Position numbers and translations under genes: made by a program. Under the pieces are notes generated by a model that saw only the letters and a program-made list of their open reading frames with translations, did no database searches and was not told where the DNA came from. Positions 42,178 to 52,886 of a stretch of DNA of 64,000 bases are shown piece after piece; the first letter of the stretch is position 1, and the number at the start of each line of letters is the position of its first letter. Origin of the DNA: Blattamonas nauphoetae (Eukaryota > Preaxostyla > Oxymonadida); the NCBI GenBank assembly GCA_033064195.1, contig JARBJD010000280.1, forward strand, positions 1 to 64,000, given 5' to 3'.

Positions 42178-42371
42178 TTTCATCAGTTCAGTCTGAAATC
42201 AAAGCCACAATCAACAATCAACAATCAATAAAACAGAAAACGAGACCACAAGTCCAGATGAGTGAGCGACACAACACAGTGGAGACAGAAATCGACACCA
42301 ATCATCGAACCTGTCATCTGGTCCACTTTCTGGAACACATCCAAAAGAATCACAACACACTTAAATTCCCG

Positions 42372-42430
42372 AGTAGTGTTGGGCGAAACGATTGAATCGT
42401 TTCGAAACGGTCCCATCGTTTCGAAACTAG
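42372..42430. repeat. Palindromic motif resembling a hAT terminus
   Basis: TAGTGTTGGGCGAAACGATT is followed by the complement of its last ten bases, and then TCGTTTCGAAAC twice. TAGTGTTGGGC resembles the CAGTGTTGGGCA ends of hAT transposons. I did not find a matching inverted end, so this may be a solo or broken terminus. It marks where copy C intron 2 sequence stops. Confidence 0.4.
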
Positions 42431-43468
42431 GTTTTTTTAAAACAGTATTTTCGATTCGTTTTCACTTCGTTGGAGACGAGGACTGCTATATCATCCACCA
42501 TTGTTGTCGGTTTTTCTCTTTGGAACCAGTCAACACAGAAAGTGCATGACACTGAAAACGGTCGATTTTCCAGACGACTCCAGTCAAATTTGTTCTCCAA
42601 ACATACGTCAACAGCTTTCATGTTGGACTCACCGCTGTCTTCCCACATTTAATCCAACTCTATCATCATCAATCGTTCACCATTCTGACTCACAATCACG
42701 ATGTGAACAGGCAGTTAGACGGTGTTTCATGTATATCTTTTCTATGCTATCCCTTCATTTTCCAGAATAAATGATATATTCAACCTGAAAATACGTTAGA
42801 ACATCTTTGATGCATGCCAAAATCAGCTCTCTGTATCCAACTCTCTTCATCTCGTATTTTCAACGATTTCAGTCTGTCCTGTCACCTTCCTGAACACAAA
42901 CAGTTTGCTATAGTCTATTTTAAGAATATTATTGGTTTTTCTCTCCAGTGCAGACAGGTCTCGCTCCATTCTGCACGAAGCTGAGAATTTTTCGGAATTT
43001 CACTGTTTACGATCTGAATCTTCACAACAACATGAATATATGTGTTTTCCTTCAAGGCATGATATCAAAGTCAGCATATCACAAGCTCGAAATGCACGAA
43101 ATCACATCCAACTCACCCCAATCTCAAACATGATACTCGCCGCAACGCATCACCATATTTCATGAGACTGTGGAAGGTAAACGGTCGAAAGAAGGAAAGG
43201 AAGGAATGCTTACGTCAGAATCAGAACGAAGAAGGCCACTCGATGAATGACAAGTTAAGCGGAATAACTGACACAAAGGAGCATATCACGGCACCAGCAG
43301 GTTTTTCTCGGATTCAAGAATCAGACACCCTTAATAATTTCATTTCGAACAGGTTCGCAGGCTTGTGAAACAAGTGTGTCGTATGTGAAAAAAGGGAGTC
43401 GTGAAAGAAACTGCGAAATCGAATTAGCGACAGGAGTGTCTGTCATGCAACTATGGGTTCGGATTGCG
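42431..43468. other. Foreign DNA inside copy C, no recognised gene
   Basis: About 1 kb between the hAT-like end and the 5' half of copy C. The best frame is a 73-codon minus-strand ORF (42648-42427) with a Cys-containing stretch (FSVSCTFCVDWFQ). It could be a decayed transposase fragment, but no motif supports this. Confidence 0.35.
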
Positions 43469-43801
43469 ACAGGTCCACTGTCATTCGATCCACTTTCTGA
43501 AACACATCCATAACAATCAATAAATCGATGAAGAAAACAATACAACACACCAGATGTCACTTTCTGTAATGTTCGGAGTGTGTCAACAAGGATATCTTCA
43601 TCATCACATTGTAACACTTCCAAAAGGGATGAGATGTTGGACTGAGAACGAGATGAAGTTCGGAGCGAAGGAGAGCAATACTGGATTCCATTCAGACGAG
43701 CTGATCAAATGATTGAGGGTCTGTTCCTCAGCCAATTCCGAGGATGGGACATTGTTTCTACGAAAGACCTTAACTTTCATCTCAGGCATACTTTGAAAAA
43801 C

Positions 43802-45119
43802 GATGAATGGGTCGATTTCTCCTTTGAATGATTCTCACTCCCATTCATATTTCGAATGGCCGAACACATCACTCCAACATGTTAGAGTAGTCGTCTACGA
43901 GTCGCCTCAAGCCCATTCACTGACTTTCCCAAATCGATCACGTCGTCACCATGTCACTCACTCTAGAGACATGTTTGCTCTATCTAATGAATATCATGCG
44001 TTCTTATTCATTTGGGGGTATCCTCTCATCATTCATTCGTTTCTTCCATCTCTGGTTAATAGATTTCCGAGACACCAAGACTCGAAGATTCATCTTCAGA
44101 TACAGGCAAAATCATGAATTTCTGATATCTTTTCCCGTATATTCACAACATTTCTAGTCAATTCATCTCTCTTCTAAGACCTTCGGGTGTTTTTCGTTAC
44201 AATCGAAGAATCCAACATCCGCCGATGGTTGCTCCCTTTCAAACGTGAAAATGGGCTGCGTCTCCTTCATCAAATCATTTTGAACACTTCATCGACAAAT
44301 ACCTGCATTTTCTGATACATTTACTCGAGTACATCCAGAGATCAGACACACGTCTTACGTGACGTCGGAATCGCATGTCTCGATGTCAAAAGGAATTTTG
44401 AACATATTTTTGGATCTCACCATTCTGTGAAGTTCTGATGTTCCACTGTAACGCCTATATAATTAGTATTCAATCGTGGGCAAGAAACCATGATTCTGAC
44501 ATTTCGAAAAGTCGATTAAGATTTTTTCTGTGTAAATCCATGACTGGAAAATATGTATTTTGTCAGCATTTGACCGGGAAAGTGATCAGACGAAAATGTA
44601 CCGAGGAGAATCAGAAAAAATCGACAAAACAAAGAGAAAACTGTTCGGTAAATATTGCATCGGACTTTGGACGAAACCAAGAATTAGAAAGGAAGAAGTG
44701 AGAAAATGACGAATTATTCTCGTTTTGTCTCATTAAAATGTTGTTTAAGTGTAATACCTGGAAGGATGAGAGAGAGACAATTTGAATGGAGATTGATGTC
44801 GGTCAATAGGACTTATCTGACGAGTAAGTACCAGAATAGCAAGGTCAAAACAAATTAAATACACTTGACCAGTGTTTGGAAGGATAGATCCTGGTGACAT
44901 GTCGATGAGTCGCACAGAAATCTGTCATTTGGGGATTGATCGAACTACTCGGTAACTGTATCTCATGAAACACATTTGATTGAGGTATTTGGATATCAAG
45001 AGAGAAGAACTTACAAATTATTACGATCTCAAGTCCTCCATAAATTTGGTAAGAAAAACTTTGTTACTCTTAGTTCGATAAACTTTCTTATGGGCTGTTA
45101 CAAATCCGTATCTCTGGAG
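43802..45119. other. Intergenic region, no supported gene
   Basis: AT-rich with short unrelated frames (for example 44438-44701 plus). It contains the upstream region of the gene at 45120. Confidence 0.4.
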
Positions 45120-46256
45120 ATGATGACGAAAACTTTCGCCCAACATGATCAACAACACAGACAACCCGACCGTTCATTTCGAGTTGGATCTGGCAAAGAT
45201 TCTCACATCTCTGCCCTATTGAAGAATCCTCCAAAGATGGACAGTTTCTCTGAAGTGAATAGCACTCTTGGGCAGATTGATCACGCATTGTCATCACACC
45301 CAGATCAACAACGCGTTTTAGAAATCAATGTACACAATCCATCCCCGATACTCAACAGAGTGACATCTTTTCTCATTTCAAATCCACCACCAGCTGATAG
45401 AACGGAAGATGAGCTCGATCACAAACTGGTCATCAGCCTAGTGATGAAATTGGCGACACTCGTAAAGAACGGGGTTGACAGTGTCCACTACGATTGCGTC
45501 TCTTTCTTCCTTGTTCTTGTCCAACGCCTGTCGCCCATTGAACAGTACCACCTGTTCAACAATCTCTTTATTCGGACCCTTCAGATCACGATGCATCCAG
45601 TCACCGTGCAGGTCCAGAACACACGATACCATCTGATGTGGGTGTGCCTCCTCTCACATCTCCTGTCTCCGCTCGTCAACCCTTCCTTCATCGACGAACG
45701 AGCAGGAAACTCGCCATCTGCTTCAGAATGGATGGCGCTCGCAATGACTGATGTAGCCCTTCCTTCACTTCACTATATTTCGTTCATCATCAAAAATATG
45801 TCTTCTTTCACTCATCCCAACATGGTGGAAAACGTTCAAAGTCTTTCCGCCAGCTTGATTGTCCTGACCTTCTTCCAGCCAGCCTGCCGTCTCCCGTTGG
45901 AACCCCTCCGACTCCATCACTGGCAGATGGAACACTGGGCGGCTGAAGAGAACACCAACAAGCAGTGCCGCCAAATTGCGTATTTCTTCTTCCTTTTGTC
46001 CCACAAAACCGACATCGACAGCGACAAGACACCTGAACCATTCTTTTCGGATCGTCTGACTCTTTTCCAGTCGCCTCGGGATCAACAGAGGCTGTACCTG
46101 AGGAACCTTCGGGAAGAGGGGTTTGATGATCTGGTCGACACACAGATTGTTCGGATCAGAGAGAGTTCTGAGGATGAGACGGATCGAAAGACAGTTCGTG
46201 CACTCAGTCTCCTTTCCACTCCTATGGGATTGAACATCTGCAATACAGACAAGTAA
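45120..46256 (+). CDS. Helical protein, second distant relative of the A-F family
   Basis: The 378-residue frame starts MMTKTFAQHDQQHRQPDRSF; the open stretch before it lacks an ATG in a good position. A polar N-terminus is followed by helices (KLVISLVMKLATLVKNGVDS; YHLFNNLFIRTLQITMHPV). The C-terminus YLRNLREEGFDDLVDTQIVR aligns with the LLREEGWDDxFELRVVGIE signature of copies A-F, followed in both by about ten acidic or polar residues and an Ala-x-x-F/L helix. The stop TAA overlaps a GTAAGT donor-like sequence at 46252, so a further exon is possible. Function unknown. Confidence 0.7.
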   Translation: MMTKTFAQHDQQHRQPDRSFRVGSGKDSHISALLKNPPKMDSFSEVNSTLGQIDHALSSHPDQQRVLEINVHNPSPILNRVTSFLISNPPPADRTEDELDHKLVISLVMKLATLVKNGVDSVHYDCVSFFLVLVQRLSPIEQYHLFNNLFIRTLQITMHPVTVQVQNTRYHLMWVCLLSHLLSPLVNPSFIDERAGNSPSASEWMALAMTDVALPSLHYISFIIKNMSSFTHPNMVENVQSLSASLIVLTFFQPACRLPLEPLRLHHWQMEHWAAEENTNKQCRQIAYFFFLLSHKTDIDSDKTPEPFFSDRLTLFQSPRDQQRLYLRNLREEGFDDLVDTQIVRIRESSEDETDRKTVRALSLLSTPMGLNICNTDK

Positions 46257-46591
46257 GTGGATTATTCATTCTTTTTTGTGTGAGAATGAACCATCCGTCG
46301 AGACTATTCGCTCATTTCTCACTTTCAGGGTCAATTACCACTTTTTCACGAGTTGGGCTAAAGGAAACCACACTTCATCTTTACATGGTTTCAGTTATTT
46401 GCGTCAAAAACTCACCTTTTTTCATCACTCGCCTCTATTCTGTTATTTTCTTATGTTTTTTTTGAAGAATTTATCGTACTGTCTCGGGATTTACCGTAAA
46501 TCAAAGGAACAATCAAACAAGAAAATATATTACGGGGATCCCCGATCAGACTCCAATCCACACTCCAGTCCTATATTGACTCTTTTTCACG
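46257..46591. other. Spacer, no supported gene
   Basis: AT-rich. It may contain the 3' end of the preceding gene if the donor at its stop is used. Confidence 0.35.
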
Positions 46592-47440
46592 ATGCAATCA
46601 CTTGTATCAACGTTCATTTCACAATATCTGTCCGCGGTGAATGACAATAGTACGAAAACCATCCATAAGCAACTCCAAAAGGAACTCGTTACTATTTCGA
46701 ACAAAATTCTCTCACGTGGCGGTATGCCTGCCTGGTGATCTCATTATTAACAATATTTTAGTGATTACTCTTCTCTGATCACATTTCTCACTCATTTCAT
46801 TCTGTCCTCACACACTCAGGCAATGTCCGTCCAATCTTCGATGTTCTCCTTAGTGCTCTGTCATCATCAAGTTATATCACCCAAACACTCTGCTGTAAGT
46901 CTTTAGATGGGTGTGAATCCTGTCGTTTCAACTTCAATCATTGAAATCCTTCTGCTTCATTTGCGCTCACATTTCTTATCTCGCATTGAAATCACTTGTA
47001 CTATCTTTTTTCTCAGTCTTCTCTCGATTAGTCACCTGGCCGTGAACTCAGAATTGTCACTTTTGGTGATGGAGTCAATTCTGTCTCTATCGTCCTCACA
47101 GAAGTCTTTCACCGCAGATATCTTCATTGTTGTTGAACGATGCTTTGAAATCTTGGGAAATGCTTTCCTTCAAAATGAAGACGAATTTGCATCAAATTCT
47201 CATCATCACCGAACAAACCCACCTCTCCTGCTTCCTCAGTCTGTTCTGGAGACATTTTTAAATGAAGCCCTGAAATGGATTGATGGAAAGCAGTGGGATT
47301 TGGTCTCTGTAGCCACCCAGAGAAAACTGACTGATCGTTCAAAAGTTTCTCTTTTTTATCGCCTCATTCCTCCAGCACTCTCTCCTGATCCGACCAACCG
47401 AAGCCCTTTATCTAGCTGGACTCGTTTCAATGACTTGTGA
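46592..47440 (+). CDS. Small helical protein, three exons
   Basis: Exons 46592-46721, 46820-46910 and 47017-47440 join in frame (introns 98 and 106 nt, GT...AG) to 214 residues. It starts MQSLVSTFISQYLSAVNDNS, and the joins read SRG-GNVRPIFDV and SLDG-LLSISHLAV. The protein is helical throughout, with a polar loop (NEDEFASNSHHHR). It could be an adaptor-type helical domain (VHS/ENTH-like by feel only). A GTGAGT donor lies at its stop and a good acceptor lies at 47509, so it may continue into the RS-rich gene, but that join would not keep frame as I read it. Confidence 0.6.
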
Positions 47441-47509
47441 GTGCACAGTTTCGCTGTCATGCTTGACGAATCGATCAGTACGATTATTCTTCCTTTTATG
47501 TTGTTGTAG

Positions 47510-50500
47510 GCAACAATCTTGGCATCTCTTGAAACTCTTCTATCGAAAGTGGATGCTGTTCTCTCAAAATTACCTCAAAATCAACCCTCCGTTTCATCAG
47601 ATTTGAAATCTGTCCTTTTGATAACTCAATCCGTATTCACGAACATTTCACAACAAGAATACACCCAAATACCACCACCATTGTCTTATGATGTTGTGAC
47701 GTCTCATTTAACCACAGGAGGAGCAGGATCTTCCACAATGGTGGATCTTGATTCTTCAGTTATTCTTCCTCAATCGGCACGTCCAAGCACCAAACGTCAT
47801 ACCAGAGAAGCAGTTTCCACTTTTGAACTATTGGGTGGACGAGATTATCAAGGAAAATCACTCTCAGAACTTCGCGATCTCATTGTTCAATCTCTCACCT
47901 CGACAGAGACTCACCGGAGTCTGCCCCCTCCAGTGGAGATGACTCCTGCCTCTACAGTGGAGTCTGATCGGATGATCATGGCACTATTGAGTGAACTGAG
48001 CGACGGGGAGAGTGTGGTGATCAGCGACAACTCTTCCTTCATCACTTCTCCACCGAAGCCAAAACCAACCCCAAAATCACGATTTTCGCAGCCAAAGTCC
48101 AAGATACAATCAAAACCGAAACCTCCACCACGCAGCACTGTATACCCTCCTTTCCCGACGGAGATATCAAACTCCTCGCTTCCTCCTCCTTCAGACCCTT
48201 TGACTGCACGTATGAACATGAAACCGAAAAGCAAAAGCAAGAAAGGTGCACCAAAAGCGAAGTTTAAGCCAAAAGCGAAGGGGGGCCTGACAACGAAGTC
48301 GTCGTTCGGCTCATGGGACGATTCTCAGATGGACGAAGATCCTGCCCCTCAACAAGTCCAACCACTGCCGAAGTCAAAGAAGGAGCCGGGAAATAAGTAT
48401 CGAAATTCGACAGAGCTACGCAAGTTGATGAAGGAGGGACGAAAACAGAACTCGCCCCCAAAGGTCGTCAGCTCAGCAAAGGCGAATGCAAATAAACCTA
48501 AAATGGATCAGACATTTGAAATAGAGATTTTTGTGCCTGGAAAATCAAAACCAGCTGTATATCTTCATGATGACGATGAAAAGCCAGTGCTGAATCCGCT
48601 TCGAACGCCACAGAGTGGAAAGGACAGAAATAGAGGAAAAGATAGCGATTGGAGTGATTCGGATTCGAATTCCTCATATTCCACCGACTCTTCATCATAT
48701 TCGACATCGTCGTCGGGATCCAGCTCGTCGAGTTCTGAATCGTCATCAAAATCGAAACATCGTCACCGATCTCGCAGAAAGCATCGATATTCCCATTCTG
48801 ATTCTTCAGATTCATCATCCGCCTCCACTTCGACGACATCTTCTTCTCGTTCTCACTCAGAGACATCATCGGATTCGGACTCGTCATCCTCACACGCTGG
48901 ACGTCACAAACAGAGACAGAAACAGCTCACACCAGCAAGACGGAGGGCACAGCCTCTGTCCATCCAAATTCCTCTCGAAACTGGAGAATCCTCAACAGTC
49001 CCATCACAAATCTCTCGAAATCCCCAAACACAACCACCAAACCAACCAAATCATCCCGTCCAGCCTGGCCAGCCCCTCGTCTCCCTTCTCGTTCCGTCAA
49101 CTGCCTATCTTTCGCCATACACCCCACAAATTGTCCCGAATATGTCGTACATCCCCCAACTCCCTCCTCCACCAACGCAAATGTACGCGCAGCCCCAAAT
49201 CCCATACTCACCAGCTGTTCATGCTCAGTTTGCCCAACTTGGGAATCAGCAGACACTCACGCAGATCATGAATGGTGTGCGATGGTTGTAGTGCACTTTC
49301 TGTTTTCTTGAATGTTCGTCGTTCTTTTTCGATCCACATTTCTCTCCTTCGTTCTCTCGCAGAGCCGTCAAATCCATACGCATCTCCACAATCACAATCA
49401 CCACAACACAACACGTCATCGCCAAACCATTCTGTTAGCGTTGGAACATCCCCACTTTCATCCTCCCATCCACCTGAATCACATCCACACACTTCCATCC
49501 CGCATTCATCACGCTCTGACACGCAATCAGAAACGACTCAAAAACACAAATTCCATCGCGATCCAACACTCGTCGGAATGAAGCCAGGAATAAACACAAC
49601 ATTCACTCCATCTGACATCCACCAAGCTCAACGAAAGCTGATCATCCCGCGCGACAATCTTGGGAATTGGGACGACGAAGACTTCGAAAAGGAGATGAGG
49701 CGAAGAGCACAAGTACCGAGTGTGACGGGGGTTGGGAGAAGGAAGTGGATGGACTTCGATCCTGTCGAGTCTTCCACTCCAAACACACGCCATTCCAACA
49801 ATTCGCAGGGTTCGACATCGCCGTTCTCTGCTCAGCCACCGACGCATGCTCGGCCAGCTCCACTCAGTCTGGCGACGGGAGGGAGTGATGGGAGGACGAA
49901 TGAGGTGTCAATTCTGAGCGAGACAGGACAGATGGGGTCGGGAATGGTTTGGGCGCCACGAGAAAGGATGAGGACGAATGAGAAGGAAGAAGGGAGTGGA
50001 GAGAGGGAAAGAAGGAGAGATCAAGAAAGGAGGAGAAATGACGAAACAATTGAAGAGCAATCCGAGAGGAGCCCAAACAGTGAAAAGAAGAAGAGGAAGG
50101 AGCGGAAGAAACGGAGGAAGGAGGAGAAGCGAAAGGAAAGGAGAAAGAGAAGGGACGAGTCGTCGAGTGGAGTGACGGAGACAGAAACTGATTCGACAAG
50201 CGATCGACACAAACGACATCGGAAGCAGAAAAGAGAAAGGAAGGATCGGAGAGACGAAGAGAAGAAGGAGGATGAGCGAAGGAAAGAGGAGGAGAAGAAA
50301 GAACAAGAGAGACAGCGAGTGATGCAGGAAGAAGAAGACAAAAGAAGAGAAGAGGAGGAAAGAAGGAAGGAACAAGAACGACTCCGAATCGAAGAGGAAG
50401 AACGACGAGAACAGGAGCGAAAGAAGAAAGAGGAAGAACGACAACGAGAAGAAAGAAAGCGGAAGGAGGAAGAGAAAAGAAAGGAAGAGGAAGAACGAGC

Positions 50501-52655
50501 AAGGCGGGAAGAGAAGCGAAGGAAAGAAGAAGAGAGGAAGATGAAGGAGGAAGAAACACGAAAGAGAGAAGAAGAGAAGAGGCGGAGGGAGGAAGCGAAG
50601 AGGATCGCAGAAGAATTGGAAGAGCAAAGGATGAGGGAAGAACTGGCGCGGATGGAGGAAGAAGCGAAGCAGAAGGAAGAGGAAACACGGAAACAGAAAG
50701 AGAAGCAAGAAGAGGAAGAAAGGGCAAGAGAGGAGAAGAAACGAAGAGAAGATGAGCGAAGAAGAGAAGAGGAAGAACGAAGAGAAGAGGAACGACGAAG
50801 AGAAGAGGAAGAACGGCAGCGAGAGGAGGAAGAGGAGCGAGCCAAGGAAGAAGAGAGGAGAAGAGAAGAACAGATGAAGCAGGAAGAAGAAGACAGGCGA
50901 CGAGAGATGGAGGAAAGGCGGAGGGAAGAGGCTCGATTCGAGAAGGAGCGGCAGGAAGAGAAGAAGAGAAAGGAGGAAGAGGAAGAACGACAACGAGAAG
51001 AAAGACTACGGAAGGAGGAAGAGAGAAGAAAGGAAGAGGACGAGAGAAGAAGTACGGAACAGGCATTAAGAGAGGAAGAAGAAAGAAGGGGAGAAGAAGA
51101 AAAACAAAGAGAAGAGAAGCAGAAAGAGAAGGAAGACTTCGAACGAAGAATCGCAGAAGAAGTGCAACGTCGACTGGACGAAGAAAGAAGACTCCGAAAA
51201 GCGAGAGAACATGCTCAGAACGAACAGAAGAAGAGAAGACAGCCACACAAGAACACGCCATCCTCTCTCAGCGATACGTCCACTTCGGCGGAAAGTGATT
51301 CGGAGTCGGACACGGACGTGACGAGCTCGGATACCAGCTCTGCCTCATCCAGCTCAAATTCACGAGGAAGAAGAGTAAACAAGAAGAAAGATCAACCCGA
51401 ACCGAAAGGACTCCAATCGACAAAAGGACTCCAATCGACGAAAGAAGGGAAGAGAGATGATATTCTGAAACAGAGAGATGATGCGGAAGAGGAGCCTATT
51501 TGGGATTCAGATTCTCCAACGAAATCAGAACAAGAAAAAGACGATTTACGAGAATGGGGAAGAAAGCGGAGTGCGGAGAAGCTGAAACGGGATCCATCGC
51601 CTTCGCGAAAGACACACCTCCAATCGTCTCGCTCATCTCACCCACAATCACACTCCCCATCACCACAGAACCAAAGACAGGAGAGATTCTCGCCTGATCG
51701 TATCATTCCGACGACATCTCAGCAACAGAGAGCTGGTTCGGACATCGGTCCTGAAACGACTGTCTCGCCCACTCATCTGACGTCGTCAGTCGCTGAGAGA
51801 CCAATCTCACCGTCGAGAAGAGGATTGTACAGACAAGACACGACAAGGCGAAGCGACACACAAGAAGTGTCTGTTCCTCTCTCTCCCCACACTCGTCAGC
51901 CGATGTCGCCATTGCGAATGAAGACACCGACGAACCATCCACCGTCGACACCACAGCCAGCCAATGCGTATTCGTTCCCTCCGCTCCCGCCTCCCCCACC
52001 CGCACTGAACACGTCGCTCTCGCACACTCTCCCCAACTCGTTCTCCCACGTGTCTCCATCGCTGCCAACCGCACACCCACTATTCCTCCCAAACACTTCC
52101 GCGTCTTCTCCATCACAGGACGATCACTCAACGCATCCCCTCCCTCACCCACTCCCACTCCCTTCTTCATTTCCCCGTGGTGCATCTCGCCTACCAGAAA
52201 CATCGACATTCTCGCTCTCATCTCTCAGCTGGACTCCGCCACACCATTCGTCCACGACTCGTCCTCCTCCCACAACCCATTTCTCCTCACAACCGCATTC
52301 GTTTGCTGTGGCATCGTCGTTTGCTCTCCAAACACCGCCAACGACATTCTCGAATGCTCAAATCACATCGTCATTCGATGATTCCACGCTGACTCCTCAG
52401 CACACGCACACTCCGTCTCGCTTCTCATTGCAATCCGGACGACCTGCTTTGTTTTCCGACTCTTCGTCGTACTTGCAGGCAGGCCGAGCTCAGCACGTTG
52501 GACCAGCTCAGCCACGCCCTTCTGGAGGAGAGAGTGTCGACGGCGTGTTTGATTATTCGCCGTCGTCTGGGCGAGTGCCGCTTCCGACATCATCACATCC
52601 GCATGTTCAGTCAACTGTGCCCTTCCAGCAAGGGCGGGCCGTTCTGAGACGATAG
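47510..52655 (+). CDS. RS-rich protein with a long single-alpha-helix tract, about 1,685 residues
   Basis: Two exons, 47510-49274 and 49363-52655, join in phase 1 through an 88-nt GTGTGC...CGCAG intron (QIMN-EPSNPYA). The N-terminus is helical (ILASLETLLSKVDAVLSKL); the true first exon is not found, since no ATG precedes residue 70. A basic Pro/Lys-rich disordered part follows, then a Ser/Asp/His/Arg-rich tract (SSSSSESSSKSKHRHRSRR). From about 49980 to 51240 there is a 400-residue Glu/Arg/Lys helix (REEEERRKEQERLRIEEEE) of the kind that forms stable single helices. The tail is Pro/Ser-rich. RS tracts suggest RNA-processing or nuclear speckle roles (inference). The 3' part is duplicated at 59.3-60.1 kb. 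Confidence 0.75.
51755..52571. repeat. Segmental duplication, source copy (3' end of the RS/helix gene)
   Basis: The last 0.8 kb of the second exon is repeated in direct orientation at 59276-60090 with only about a dozen or so substitutions seen by eye and no long gap. Homology stops inside the coding region on the right, shortly before the stop codon. Confidence 0.9.
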
Positions 52656-52886
52656 ACAAATGTCACCTTACTCGTCTTCATTCTTTTAATCTTCATTCTT
52701 TCTTGCTTCGTTTTCATCCATCGACTTCTTCCTGGTTTCGTCAGATCTCACTGATTCTTTTCGTTTCACGATGTATTTCATTTCTTCACGATGATTGATG
52801 TTTTGAGAGGAGTACAGTTGCCGATTTTTATTTTGTTGATCCCGAACCCAAAATCAATTGGTAAAAACTGATTTGGAAGTTTCTCG
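52656..52886. other. Spacer between the RS/helix gene and copy D
   Basis: T-rich; no gene. It probably holds the terminator of one gene and the promoter of the next. Confidence 0.4.

Larger units (their letters stand above)
39998..43789 (-). pseudogene. Helical family copy C, decayed and interrupted
   Basis: Exon 7 (41019-39998), a 38-nt intron, exon 6 (41546-41058), exon 5 (41688-41585) and exon 3 (42329-42247) keep the family lengths. Exon 4 is split by a 399-bp element (41761-41778 and 42178-42192). Exon 7 has a one-base frame change near 40315. Exons 2 (43641-43551) and 1 (43789-43682, type MPEMKVKVFRRN) lie beyond about 1.1 kb of foreign DNA, beside a second partial exon 3 ending at 43496. 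This could be one gene with an enlarged intron 2, or two fragments brought together. The 38-nt intron is not a defect, since it is spliced, but the exon 4 insertion and the frame change make this a pseudogene. Confidence 0.8.

Noticed and set aside
49864-51261. Long minus-strand ORFs (465, 361 and 274 codons) opposite the RS/helix gene
   Set aside because: They are mirror frames of a purine-rich Glu/Arg/Lys tract and encode only Ser/Leu/Phe low-complexity sequence.
51703-52221. Minus-strand 172-codon ORF, repeated at 59221-59739
   Set aside because: Antisense shadow of the Pro/Ser-rich coding strand. It is conserved in two places only because the DNA is duplicated.
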